Assembly (NCBI GenBank): GCA_963815775.1
Contig: CAWFIB010000027.1
Location: forward strand, 86,228 to 150,227
Direction: 5' to 3'
DNA: 64,000 nucleotides
Source of the DNA: CAVVDY01 sp963815775
GTDB taxonomy: Bacteria > Acidobacteriota > Terriglobia > Terriglobales > Acidobacteriaceae
In this document: piece after piece, positions 1 to 8,031 of the stretch
How the letters are laid out: each line of letters begins with the position of its first letter
Position numbering within the stretch: the first letter of the stretch is position 1
The notes under the pieces: model-generated
Databases searched by the model: none
What the model saw: the letters and a program-made list of their open reading frames with translations, nothing else
What the model was told of the DNA's origin: nothing
Program-made: the position numbers and the translations under genes

Positions 1-190
1 GGCACGCAGGACGACGCGCGCCGCTGTAGAGCTGCTACCCCGACGCACTTCTCAACCGCCTCTACACCGAACCTATCGGCCAACCCCGGCGATGCTTAAG
101 GCGGAATGTGCCACTGTGGCTCAATCGGCGGCGAGGCTTGTGCCGGATTGGCGCAATGGGTCCCCGGCGGGAGGGCATGAACAGCGGCGG
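1..190. other. non-coding or partial left edge
   Basis: No convincing gene starts or ends here. One + strand frame is open from base 1 to a TAA at 97-99 (32 codons) and could be the tail of a gene outside the window, but its Thr/Ala/Pro-rich product is not recognisable. Confidence 0.3.
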
Positions 191-274
191 CAAAGCACTT
201 AGCCCATGCGACAAGTTGGCCACCTCCGTGCCTTAGGCATGGTGGCGCTAAGAAACAGCGCGGAGGTGAAAGGC
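191..274 (+). promoter_or_regulatory. structured leader with anti-SD sequence
   Basis: The leader of the subtilase gene holds nested inverted repeats: CTTAGC (198-203) with GCTAAG (247-252), CCACC (220-224) with GGTGG (241-245), and TGCC-TTA-GGCA (229-239). CACCTCCG (221-228) is also an exact complement of the ribosome binding site CGGAGGTG (261-268). The CCACC arm can therefore pair either with GGTGG, leaving the SD free, or with the SD, hiding it. This is the layout of a translational switch. No known riboswitch class was recognised. Confidence 0.45.
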
Positions 275-1984
275 ATGAGACGTTGGCTACTTGGGGCGTG
301 GGCGCTGTTGCTGCCGGTTGGGTTAATGGCGAACGATGCGAAGCTCGCTCCCGAATTGAGAAACAGCGTGAGTCCGACTCCGGTGCGGGTGATTGTGCAG
401 TACAAAACCCCGCCTGGCGAGGCTCCCAAGAGCCAGATTCGGGCGGCAAACGGCAGTGTGGAGAGGGAGCTGAAAACCATCCGCGGCCTGACCGCCCAAC
501 TGCCGGCAAATGCATTGGCCGCGCTGTCGAACGACGACAGTGTGGTATATGTCTCGCCCGACCGGCGGATGCGCAGCAACATGAACAATGCCGCCGGAGC
601 AGTCCTGGCCAACTACGCCTGGGGACTGGGCTATGACGGCAGCGGGGTCGGAGTCGCGATCATCGACAGCGGCATTCACAATGTCAACGACCTGCGCGAT
701 AGCTCCGGCCAGTTTCGCGTCGTCTACAGCCAGGATTTCGTGGGCGGCGGAACCGACGACGGATATGGTCATGGCACACATGTGGCCGGCATCATCGCAG
801 GAAACGCCGCGGATTCGAGCTGCAAACAGTGCTTCGTCGCCATTCGAGGATTGGCTCCGAATGTGAGCCTGATCAATCTGCGGGCGCTGGACAACGACGG
901 CTCCGGCAGTGACAGCACGGTCATTGCCGCCATCGAGGCCGCCATTCAGCTCAAGGACCTCTACAACATCCGCATCATCAATCTTTCGGTGGGCCGGCCG
1001 GTCTACGAAAGTTACAAGCTTGATCCGGTTTGTCAGGCAGTGGAGCAGGCCTGGAAGGCGGGCATCGTCGTGGTCGTGTCTGCGGGTAATGATGGACGCG
1101 ACCGGCTGATGGGCACCGATGGCTATGGCACGATCGAAGCACCGGGCAACGATCCGTATGTCCTTACGGTCGGCGCCATGAATGCCAAAGGCACTCCGGA
1201 CCGTGGCGACGATGTGATGACCACCTACAGCTCGAAGGGCCCAAGCGCGATCGACGCCATCGCCAAGCCCGACATCGTTGCGCCGGGCAATCGTATCGTT
1301 TCGCTGCAGGAGCCGGGCACGCTGGTGAACAAGTACCCCTCGAACCGGCCTGCCATGGCCTATTACACCTCCGGGGGAACCTTGCAGCCGCTCTCGTCTT
1401 CGTATTTCATGCTCAGCGGAACCAGTATGGCGACGGGAGTGGTGAGCGGAGCGGCGGCGCTGATGCTTCAGCAGGACCCGACGCTCACGCCCGATCAGGT
1501 GAAGGCCCGCCTGATGAAAACCGCCTATAAAAATCTGCCCTTATTCACAACGGTTGTCGATAGCGGAGTGACGTACAACATCCAGTCGGATGGATTCACC
1601 GTGGGAGCGGGTTATCTGGACCTGCAGGCGGCGCTCAATAATACCGATCGCGCGCCCGGAGTAGCCAGGTCCCCGGCCGTCTCTTACGACGCCACTACCG
1701 GCAGCGTCTTCTTCCTGGCGGACAGTACGACAGCGTGGGCACAGCATGGCATCTGGGACCCGGCGCTGGTCTGGGGCGGCAGCATCTTCCTGCCCCAGTC
1801 CGCCATGTGGGGGAACTCCGCGATGTGGGGAAGTTCTGCCATGTGGGGGAATTCTGCCATGTGGGGGAATTCTGCTATGTGGGGAAATTCCGCCATGTGG
1901 GGAAATTCCGCCATGTGGGGGAACTCGGCCATGTGGGGCAACTCGGCGATGTGGGGCAATCTGGCTATCAGCGGCGAGAATTAA
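275..1984 (+). CDS. secreted S8 subtilase with MWGNSA repeats
   Basis: Secreted serine endopeptidase of the subtilisin (S8) family, 569 residues. The start at 275 was chosen because GGAGGTG lies 8 bases upstream and the product then begins with a clean signal peptide (MRRWLLGAWALLLPVGLMA); an ATG at 206 would run through the structured leader. After an inhibitor-I9-like propeptide (about 30-100) comes the catalytic domain: Asp131 in AIIDSG, His169 in GHGTHVAG, oxyanion Asn272 in SAGN and Ser384 in SGTSMAT, all intact. The C-terminus is unusual: nine consecutive MWGNSA-type hexapeptides, then NLAISGEN. Such Met/Trp repeats are known to me from acidobacterial subtilases; their role is unknown, possibly surface attachment or self-association. 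The gene is probably transcribed alone. Substrate unknown. Confidence 0.93.
   Translation: MRRWLLGAWALLLPVGLMANDAKLAPELRNSVSPTPVRVIVQYKTPPGEAPKSQIRAANGSVERELKTIRGLTAQLPANALAALSNDDSVVYVSPDRRMRSNMNNAAGAVLANYAWGLGYDGSGVGVAIIDSGIHNVNDLRDSSGQFRVVYSQDFVGGGTDDGYGHGTHVAGIIAGNAADSSCKQCFVAIRGLAPNVSLINLRALDNDGSGSDSTVIAAIEAAIQLKDLYNIRIINLSVGRPVYESYKLDPVCQAVEQAWKAGIVVVVSAGNDGRDRLMGTDGYGTIEAPGNDPYVLTVGAMNAKGTPDRGDDVMTTYSSKGPSAIDAIAKPDIVAPGNRIVSLQEPGTLVNKYPSNRPAMAYYTSGGTLQPLSSSYFMLSGTSMATGVVSGAAALMLQQDPTLTPDQVKARLMKTAYKNLPLFTTVVDSGVTYNIQSDGFTVGAGYLDLQAALNNTDRAPGVARSPAVSYDATTGSVFFLADSTTAWAQHGIWDPALVWGGSIFLPQSAMWGNSAMWGSSAMWGNSAMWGNSAMWGNSAMWGNSAMWGNSAMWGNSAMWGNLAISGEN
1805..1966 (+). repeat. nine 18-base in-frame tandem repeats
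   Basis: Nine units beginning ATGTGGGG follow at exact 18-base steps (1805, 1823, 1841, 1859, 1877, 1895, 1913, 1931, 1949). Each encodes MWGNSA; the second reads MWGSSA and the last MWGNLA. Synonymous differences (AAC/AAT, TCC/TCT/TCG, GCC/GCG/GCT) separate some units while others are identical, so the array probably still expands and contracts. Confidence 0.95.
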
Positions 1985-2315
1985 AGGAACGCCGACGGCC
2001 ATGCTTCGGAGAAAGGGAACGACCATGCAAGAAGAGACAACAGGCCGGAGCGTCTTGTGGGGAGGGCACTCCTAACGCCTTGGTTAACGGAAGGCCAGGG
2101 CAAAGACGACCCCGGCAAATTAAGGGCGCAGACAGCCGGCGCACTCCTCAGGGGGTGCGCGCCGTTTCCTGTGTGCTGCGACTGCTGCAGCGGACGGCGC
2201 GGAATGCGGGCCAACCCCCTTGAAACATTGGACTCTGGCGCCTGCTTTGCCGATGAGTTACGGAGGAGTGCGGTGTTCCCGCCATCGCTGAATTGCCGGC
2301 CGGGAACAGTCAGCC
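1985..2315 (+). other. intergenic stretch with hairpins
   Basis: No gene supported. It holds a GC-rich hairpin GCGCACTCCT-cag-GGGGTGCGC near 2139-2161 and a 7-bp inverted repeat GTTCCCG (2275-2281) / CGGGAAC (2301-2307) ending 8 bases before the next start codon. GGAGGAG at 2262-2268 is about 48 bases from that start, too far to act directly. I looked for a cyclic-di-GMP riboswitch and could not match one. Confidence 0.4.
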
Positions 2316-4733
2316 ATGACCGGGCGAGCCAAAGCATTTATCGCAATCGTGATTGCCAGCGGAGTGGCGCTGCTCGCGCTGGAGATGCGGCATGCCTGCT
2401 GGCCAGCCCTGGGCTGGTTCTTCTGTTACCTGCTGCTGGCGGGATTCGCGTCGCGGCTCAAGGTTTCGCTGCCCGGCATCAACGGCACCATGTCGGTGAA
2501 CCTGGTGGTGTTGCTGCTATCCATAGTCGAGCTGTCGCTGCCCGAGGCGTTGCTGGTGGGCTGCGTCGCCGCACTGGTGCAGACACATTGGCAGAAGAAG
2601 CAGGTCAATGCGGTGCAGATGTTGTTTAACGCCGCTGACATCGCTATTACGATTGAGCTCTGCTACCGCTTCTTTCATTCTTCGGCCATATGGCTTACTC
2701 CCCATCTGGCATTGCGGCTGATGATCACCGGGGTCATCTACTTTCTGGCCAACACCCTTCCCATAGCGGCGGTGGTTGCTCTCACCGAGCAACGTGTTTT
2801 CCATAAGACCTGGTCGGAATGCTATTTCTGGTCGTTTCCGAGTTATCTGGCGGGCGCCGCCATCGCCTGCCTTATCAGCTGGACCAATGACCGCCTGGGA
2901 TGGCAGGTCTCTTTACTGCTGGTCCCGGTCCTCTATCTGTTGTACCGCTCCTACCGCCTGTATCTCGGCAAGCTGGAAGACGAGAAGAAACATGTGGAAA
3001 GAATTGCCGAGCTGCATCTGCGGACCATCGAGGCGCTGGCCCTGGCCATTGACGCCAAGGACCACACCACTCACATACACCTGAAAAGAGTGCGCACCTA
3101 CGCCGAAGGCATCGGCAAGGACATGGGCCTGAGCGCGACCGAGATGGACGCCTTACGGGCGGCGGCCCTGCTGCACGACATCGGCAAGCTGGCGGTCCCT
3201 GAACACATCATCAACAAGCCCGGACGGCTCACCCCGGAAGAGTTCGAGAAGATGAAAATCCACCCCATCGTGGGGGCGGAGATGTTAGAGCGGGTCGACT
3301 TTCCCTATCCGGTGGCGCCCATCGTGAGGGCCCATCACGAACGCTGGGATGGCAGCGGCTATCCCGACGGGCTGAAGGGCGAGGAGATTCCGGTGGGGGC
3401 ACGCATTCTGGCGGCGGTGGATTGCCTGGACGCCATCACCTCTGACCGGCAATACCGCCGCGGCATGGACCTGTCGCAGAGTATGGCGCATATCGTGAGC
3501 CAGTCGGGCAAGCACTTCGATCCCCAGGTGGTGGAGATTCTGCAACGCCGTTATCAGGACCTGGAGCAGCTATCCAGGAGTTCTCCGGCGGGTTACAAGG
3601 ATGGTCTGCGGCTCTCGACCGACGCCAGGGTGACCAATGGCGGAGCGCCGGAAACCGGCTTTGAGCAGACCCGGCCGCCTGGCCGGGAAGTGGACTTTCT
3701 GGCTTCGATTGTGTCGGCGCGTTACGAGGCCCAGGCGCTGCTGGAGTTCAGCAACGATCTCGGGCGTTCGCTGAGCCTGGACGAAACGCTATCGGTGGTG
3801 GCGGCGCGACTGCGGAAATTGATTCCTTACGATGCGCTGGCCATCTACCGGCTGCGGGACTCCCGTCTGATTGCGGAATATGCCACCGGTGACGACTCCC
3901 GCGCCTTCGCGGCGCTTAGCGTTCCCCTGGGAGAAGGCCTGGCCGGATGGGTGGCGGAGAACCGGAAGCAGATCATCAACGGCAATCCTGCGGTAGAACC
4001 CGGCTACCTGGCCAATCCCGAGAGACGGCTTTCCATGGGCTCGGCACTGGCTGTGCCACTGCTGGCCGACGATGACCGGCTGCTGGGGGTGCTGGCGCTA
4101 TACAAGCTGCAGGCCGATGCCTTCAGCGCCGACCACCTGCGGGTCCTGCTCGCCATCCGCGACAAGATCGGCGCCTCCATCGCCAACGCGGCGAAGTACC
4201 AGGACGCAGCCGATTCGGCCACCACGGATTACGTGACCCGCCTGCCCAATGCGCGCTCGCTGCTGCTGCAACTCGATGCCGAGATTTCCCGCTGCCAGCG
4301 CGAGCCGGGACGCCTGGCCCTGGTCCTATGCGACTTGGATGGCTTCAAACAGGTCAATGACATGCATGGCCACATGGTGGGCAACCAGGTGCTGGAGGCG
4401 TTCGCCGCAAGACTCAAGCTGGCCTGCCGCGACTACGATTACGTCTCCCGCATGGGCGGCGATGAATTTGTGATTCTCGCACCCGGCCTGCGGCAAAGCG
4501 ATGTGCCGAATTTGTGCAATCGAATTCTGGCCGCGGCGGAGGCCAGCGTTCGGGGCGTGTGCCGCGGCATCGAGCTCTCCGCCAGCGTCGGCTTCGCCTT
4601 CTATCCCGATGACGCCCCCAGCGCGGCGCAGTTGCTGGTCGAGGCTGACCGGCGGATGTACGCCATGAAGAAGGAGCATCACCTGGGTGGCTCGCCGCTG
4701 AACTTCCCGGTGGAAGCGGCGATGGCTCCATGA
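2316..4733 (+). CDS. membrane HD-GYP/GAF/GGDEF c-di-GMP protein
   Basis: Predicted cyclic-di-GMP turnover enzyme of 805 residues in the inner membrane. Residues 1-215 form a block of hydrophobic helices. An HD-GYP phosphodiesterase domain follows (about 228-420; H287-D288 in LLHDIGK, HHERWDGSGYP at 340-350). Then comes a GAF domain (about 470-630) and a GGDEF cyclase domain (about 635-795) with intact GGDEF at 714-718. RDYD at 705-708 lies exactly five residues before GGDEF, the position of the product-inhibition I-site. Both activities look catalytically competent, which is less common than one degenerate partner. No SD is visible at the start and a hairpin covers that area, but no other in-frame start exists before a TGA at 2289. 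The next gene starts 16 bases after the stop, so it probably leads the operon. Confidence 0.9.
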   Translation: MTGRAKAFIAIVIASGVALLALEMRHACWPALGWFFCYLLLAGFASRLKVSLPGINGTMSVNLVVLLLSIVELSLPEALLVGCVAALVQTHWQKKQVNAVQMLFNAADIAITIELCYRFFHSSAIWLTPHLALRLMITGVIYFLANTLPIAAVVALTEQRVFHKTWSECYFWSFPSYLAGAAIACLISWTNDRLGWQVSLLLVPVLYLLYRSYRLYLGKLEDEKKHVERIAELHLRTIEALALAIDAKDHTTHIHLKRVRTYAEGIGKDMGLSATEMDALRAAALLHDIGKLAVPEHIINKPGRLTPEEFEKMKIHPIVGAEMLERVDFPYPVAPIVRAHHERWDGSGYPDGLKGEEIPVGARILAAVDCLDAITSDRQYRRGMDLSQSMAHIVSQSGKHFDPQVVEILQRRYQDLEQLSRSSPAGYKDGLRLSTDARVTNGGAPETGFEQTRPPGREVDFLASIVSARYEAQALLEFSNDLGRSLSLDETLSVVAARLRKLIPYDALAIYRLRDSRLIAEYATGDDSRAFAALSVPLGEGLAGWVAENRKQIINGNPAVEPGYLANPERRLSMGSALAVPLLADDDRLLGVLALYKLQADAFSADHLRVLLAIRDKIGASIANAAKYQDAADSATTDYVTRLPNARSLLLQLDAEISRCQREPGRLALVLCDLDGFKQVNDMHGHMVGNQVLEAFAARLKLACRDYDYVSRMGGDEFVILAPGLRQSDVPNLCNRILAAAEASVRGVCRGIELSASVGFAFYPDDAPSAAQLLVEADRRMYAMKKEHHLGGSPLNFPVEAAMAP

Positions 4734-4749
4734 AGGAGGCGCAATTGCC

Positions 4750-5610
4750 ATGCTGAGGCCGATTGTGCGCCGGCTGGGATTGGCGGTGGTGACTGTGCTG
4801 CTGGGCGGCCTGCTCTCCGCCACGCTGGTCCGCTATGCGCCCGGCTTCGGGATCGACGAGCGCCAACTGGATGCGCGTCTGAGCAGCCAGAGCATTGCAG
4901 CCATTCGCAACGCGGCAGCAGCGGAAGCGAGCATTGTCCCCTTCTATTTCGCTTACCTTCGGCGCCTGCTCCGGGGCGATCTTGGCCAGTCGCGTTCCTT
5001 GAATCGGCCGGTCAGAGAACTGCTGACGGAGCGAGTGGCGGTTACGGGAGCATTGGCGGGCAAGGCGCTGCTCATGGCATGGCTCGCGGCGGTGCTGCTG
5101 GTACTGATTGCCTGGCTGCTGCGCCGACCGGCGGTCGCCGTTGGAGGCACGCTTCTGAGCGGAGCCTTGCTGTGTGTCCCGGCAGGAGGGTTGGCGCTGC
5201 TGGCAGTCATCCTGAATGCTCCCGGCTATGTGGCGCTTGCCCTGATCGTCTTTCCCAAGGTGCATCGCTATCTCGCCAACCTGACCACGGCGACCGGGGG
5301 CATGGCGCACATCGTGACCGCAAGGGCCAAGGGACTGTCCCAGGCACGCATCCTGGCGTGGCATGTGGTTCCCGTAATCAAGTGCGAAGTGCTGGCCCTG
5401 GCCGGCATCTCGATCAGCCTGGCCATCAGCGCTGCCATTCCCGTCGAGGCGCTCTGCGGAATCCCCGGCTTCGGCCAACTGGCATGGCAGTCGGCGCTGG
5501 CGCGCGACCTGCCCCTGCTCATCAATATTTCCATGCTGGTAATCGCCTTCGTGACGCTGGCCAACTCGGGCAGCGATCTTTTGGCGGAAGAGCGGAGGCA
5601 AGCGTCATGA
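4750..5610 (+). CDS. ABC transporter permease, DppB/OppB type
   Basis: Inner-membrane permease subunit (286 residues) of a peptide/nickel/opine-type ABC importer. It has a first transmembrane helix at about 10-30, a soluble stretch with a GDLGQS motif usual for DppB N-terminal regions, and five further helices. The coupling loop that contacts the ATPase is visible as TARAKGLSQARILAWHVVP. It follows the HD-GYP gene after 16 bases and overlaps the next permease by ATGA. Shorter than typical DppB (about 310-340 residues). Substrate not predictable. Confidence 0.85.
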   Translation: MLRPIVRRLGLAVVTVLLGGLLSATLVRYAPGFGIDERQLDARLSSQSIAAIRNAAAAEASIVPFYFAYLRRLLRGDLGQSRSLNRPVRELLTERVAVTGALAGKALLMAWLAAVLLVLIAWLLRRPAVAVGGTLLSGALLCVPAGGLALLAVILNAPGYVALALIVFPKVHRYLANLTTATGGMAHIVTARAKGLSQARILAWHVVPVIKCEVLALAGISISLAISAAIPVEALCGIPGFGQLAWQSALARDLPLLINISMLVIAFVTLANSGSDLLAEERRQAS

Positions 5611-6410
5611 AAGCGCTGCGGGCAACGGCGACAGCGATCATCGTGACCATTGCGCTGGTCTGCATTGTCGGGAGCTTACTGCCGAGGTTCGACTACGCCC
5701 GGCAGGACCGCGAACATGTCGGGGAGGCAGCGTCACGCCAGCACTGGCTGGGCACGGATGACTTGGGCCGCGACCGCTTCTCGCGCCTGCTGCACGGCAC
5801 GCGGCTGTCGTTGCTGCTGGCTCCGGCTGCCGCCCTACTCTCGCTGCTGCTGGCGCTGGCGATCGGGGCGACGACGGGCTTCACCGGCGGTCTTGCGGCG
5901 CGCGGCGCCAAAACGGTGATCGATCTGTTCCTGTCGGTCCCGTGGCTGTTTCTGCTGCTGATGGTTCGCGCCCTGCTCCCCTTGAATACGTCGCCCGGCG
6001 AATCGGCGGCGATCACGTTTCTGGTGCTTGGCCTGCTAGGCTGGGCCGCGCCCGCCAGGATCCTTCAGGCGCGCGCCAGCCGCCTGTGCGAGGAGCAATT
6101 CATCCTGCTGGCCCGCGCCACCGGGGTGTCGCGCCGGCGGCTGCTGTGGCAGCATTTGCTTCCCAACCTGAAGCCTGTCCTGCTGGCCCAGTTCTGGATT
6201 GCAGTGCCTATCTTCATTCTTTCCGAAGCCAACCTGAGCCTGCTGGGGCTGGGGGTCAGCGAGCCTCTGCCGTCGCTCGGCAGTCTGTTGCGGGAAATGG
6301 AAACGGTTCTGACGCTGAACGCCGATGCAAGCCGCTTCGCCGCTCTCATCCTGCTGATTGTCATCATGAGCAGCTTGCAGATCGCTGTTGCACAACGAGA
6401 GGTCTACTAA
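5607..6410 (+). CDS. ABC transporter permease, DppC/OppC type
   Basis: Second permease (267 residues) of the importer. The start is the ATG inside the ATGA that overlaps the stop of the DppB-like gene, implying translational coupling. It has an N-terminal anchor helix, the DppC hallmark HWLGTDDLGRDRFSRLLHG, five more helices and the coupling loop ARATGVSRRRLLWQHLLPN. The reading frame is open upstream of the start, but that part lies inside dppB and is not coding here. Confidence 0.87.
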   Translation: MKALRATATAIIVTIALVCIVGSLLPRFDYARQDREHVGEAASRQHWLGTDDLGRDRFSRLLHGTRLSLLLAPAAALLSLLLALAIGATTGFTGGLAARGAKTVIDLFLSVPWLFLLLMVRALLPLNTSPGESAAITFLVLGLLGWAAPARILQARASRLCEEQFILLARATGVSRRRLLWQHLLPNLKPVLLAQFWIAVPIFILSEANLSLLGLGVSEPLPSLGSLLREMETVLTLNADASRFAALILLIVIMSSLQIAVAQREVY

Positions 6411-6411
6411 G

Positions 6412-8031
6412 ATGCGTCGCTTTTGGTTATTCGCTCTCCTGCTTTTCGCGCTTCTGGCGCCCTTGGTTTTTGCCAAAGAACTCCGCTTCTATCTGCGGTC
6501 GGAGCCGAAGACCTTCGATCCGGCGGCGGTCGCCGACGATTCTTCAGAAACCATCCGCTACCTTAGCGGCGGCGTGCTGGTTCGCCTCAATCGCGATACC
6601 CAGAAACTGCAGCCGGAACTGGCGCAGGCGTGGCAAGTCTCGCGCGATGGCCGGACGATTACCTTCACCCTGCGTAGGGGAGTATATTTTTCCGACGGCA
6701 CGCCCTTCAGCGCCCAGGACGTGAAATACACGATGGAGCGGCTGATGGATCCCGCACTCCATTCGCCGACTGGCGATGCGTTTCGCTCGGGTAAGGGTGA
6801 AGTGGTCGCAACCGTCATCGCACCGGACAAGGTCGCCATTCGTTTTCCTGCGCCGGTGGCAGGCGTTGCCAAGTTGTTCGACGAGGTCGCGATTGTCTCG
6901 GCGCAGTCGCCCAGGAAGGAAGCGGCGGCGCTTGGCCCGTTTTACGTGGCGGAGCACAAGCCCGGCTCCTACATTTATCTGCGCCGGAATCCCAACTACT
7001 GGAAGCATGATGCTTCTGGGCGGCAACTGCCTTATCTCGACGCCATCAAGCTGGAGATTCAGGCGAACCGTGATATCGAGTTCCTCAAGTTCACCCGCAA
7101 CCAGATCGACTTGATCAATTCGCTCGACCCCGACTACTACGATCGTCTGGCGCGCTCCGCGCCGGCCAAGGTGCGCGACGCAGGGGCATCGCTGGACTCG
7201 GAGCAGATGTGGTTCAATCAGGTGCCAGGCGCGCCCATCGCGGCATACAAGCGGGAATGGTTCAAGTCGCGCAACTTCCGGCGGGCGGTATCGTCGGCCA
7301 TCAACCGCGATGACCTGTGCAAGGTGGTTTACAAAGGGCACGCCACCCCGGCGAGGGGGCCAGTCTCGCCGGCCAACAAGTTCTGGTTCGACGCGCGGCT
7401 TCAGCCCGTCCGGCACGACACCAATCAGGCGCTCCAATTACTGAAGCAGGACGGCTTCTATCTTTCATCGGGCAAGCTCTACGATCGAGCCGGCCATGAG
7501 GTTGAATTCTCCATCGTGACCAACGCAGGCAACCGCGCGCGGGAGGCGATGGCAACCATGATTCAACAGGACCTGGCGGCGATCGGCGTCAAGGTCAATG
7601 TCGTGACCCTCGATTTCCCGTCGTTGATTCAGCGCATCAGCGAGTCCTTCAATTACGAGGCCGCGCTTCTGGGCATGGTGAATGTGGGCTTAGATCCCAA
7701 TGCGCAGATGAACGTCTGGCTTAGCTCTTCGGAAGAGCACCAGTGGCACCCGAAGCAGGCGATACCGGCAACACCCTGGGAAGCGGAGATCGACCTGCTG
7801 ATGCGGGCGCAGGCGTCGTCGATGGACGACCACACCCGGAAGCAGTACTTCGACCGGGTACAGGAAATCGTGGCCGCCCAGGCGCCATTCATCTATCTGG
7901 TCAACAAGAATGCGTTGACCGCGATCTCCCACAGGGTGGTAGGAGCGCAGCCGGTGCCGCTTCGTCCGCAGACCTATTGGAACATCGAGTATCTGAAGCT
8001 GACTGTCGAGAGGGCGGGCAATGGCAAGTGA
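6412..8031 (+). CDS. ABC transporter peptide-binding protein (SBP family 5)
   Basis: Extracytoplasmic solute-binding protein of the DppA/OppA family (539 residues). The start at 6412 follows the DppC-like stop by one base and gives a signal peptide ending LLAPLVFA before KELRFYLRSEP; an upstream in-frame ATG at 6388 would precede this with charged residues. Family features include FDPAAVADDSS, the domain-1 stretch TFTLRRGVYFSDGTPFSAQD and the later FRRAVSSAINRDDL. No lipobox cysteine is present, so it is probably soluble in the periplasm. It overlaps the ATPase gene by 11 bases. Confidence 0.9.
   Translation: MRRFWLFALLLFALLAPLVFAKELRFYLRSEPKTFDPAAVADDSSETIRYLSGGVLVRLNRDTQKLQPELAQAWQVSRDGRTITFTLRRGVYFSDGTPFSAQDVKYTMERLMDPALHSPTGDAFRSGKGEVVATVIAPDKVAIRFPAPVAGVAKLFDEVAIVSAQSPRKEAAALGPFYVAEHKPGSYIYLRRNPNYWKHDASGRQLPYLDAIKLEIQANRDIEFLKFTRNQIDLINSLDPDYYDRLARSAPAKVRDAGASLDSEQMWFNQVPGAPIAAYKREWFKSRNFRRAVSSAINRDDLCKVVYKGHATPARGPVSPANKFWFDARLQPVRHDTNQALQLLKQDGFYLSSGKLYDRAGHEVEFSIVTNAGNRAREAMATMIQQDLAAIGVKVNVVTLDFPSLIQRISESFNYEAALLGMVNVGLDPNAQMNVWLSSSEEHQWHPKQAIPATPWEAEIDLLMRAQASSMDDHTRKQYFDRVQEIVAAQAPFIYLVNKNALTAISHRVVGAQPVPLRPQTYWNIEYLKLTVERAGNGK

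Noticed and set aside
1..99. C-terminal fragment of a gene entering from the left
   Set aside because: An open frame of 32 codons in GC-rich DNA is expected by chance, and the product is not recognisable.
206..274. N-terminal extension of the subtilase from ATG 206
   Set aside because: It would translate the structured leader, has no SD and would bury the signal peptide; ATG 275 has a strong SD.
1684..2026. minus-strand ORFs across the MWGNSA repeats
   Set aside because: Repetitive frames open only because the 18-base repeat lacks stops on both strands.
1985..2315. cyclic-di-GMP riboswitch before the HD-GYP/GGDEF gene
   Set aside because: GGGCAAAG and GGCGCAGACAGCC recall parts of the GEMM motif, but the hairpin order and the GCAAAGCC core could not be matched.
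5079..5606. long N-terminal part of the DppC-like frame
   Set aside because: It lies wholly inside the DppB-like gene in another frame; the ATGA overlap gives a normal-length permease.
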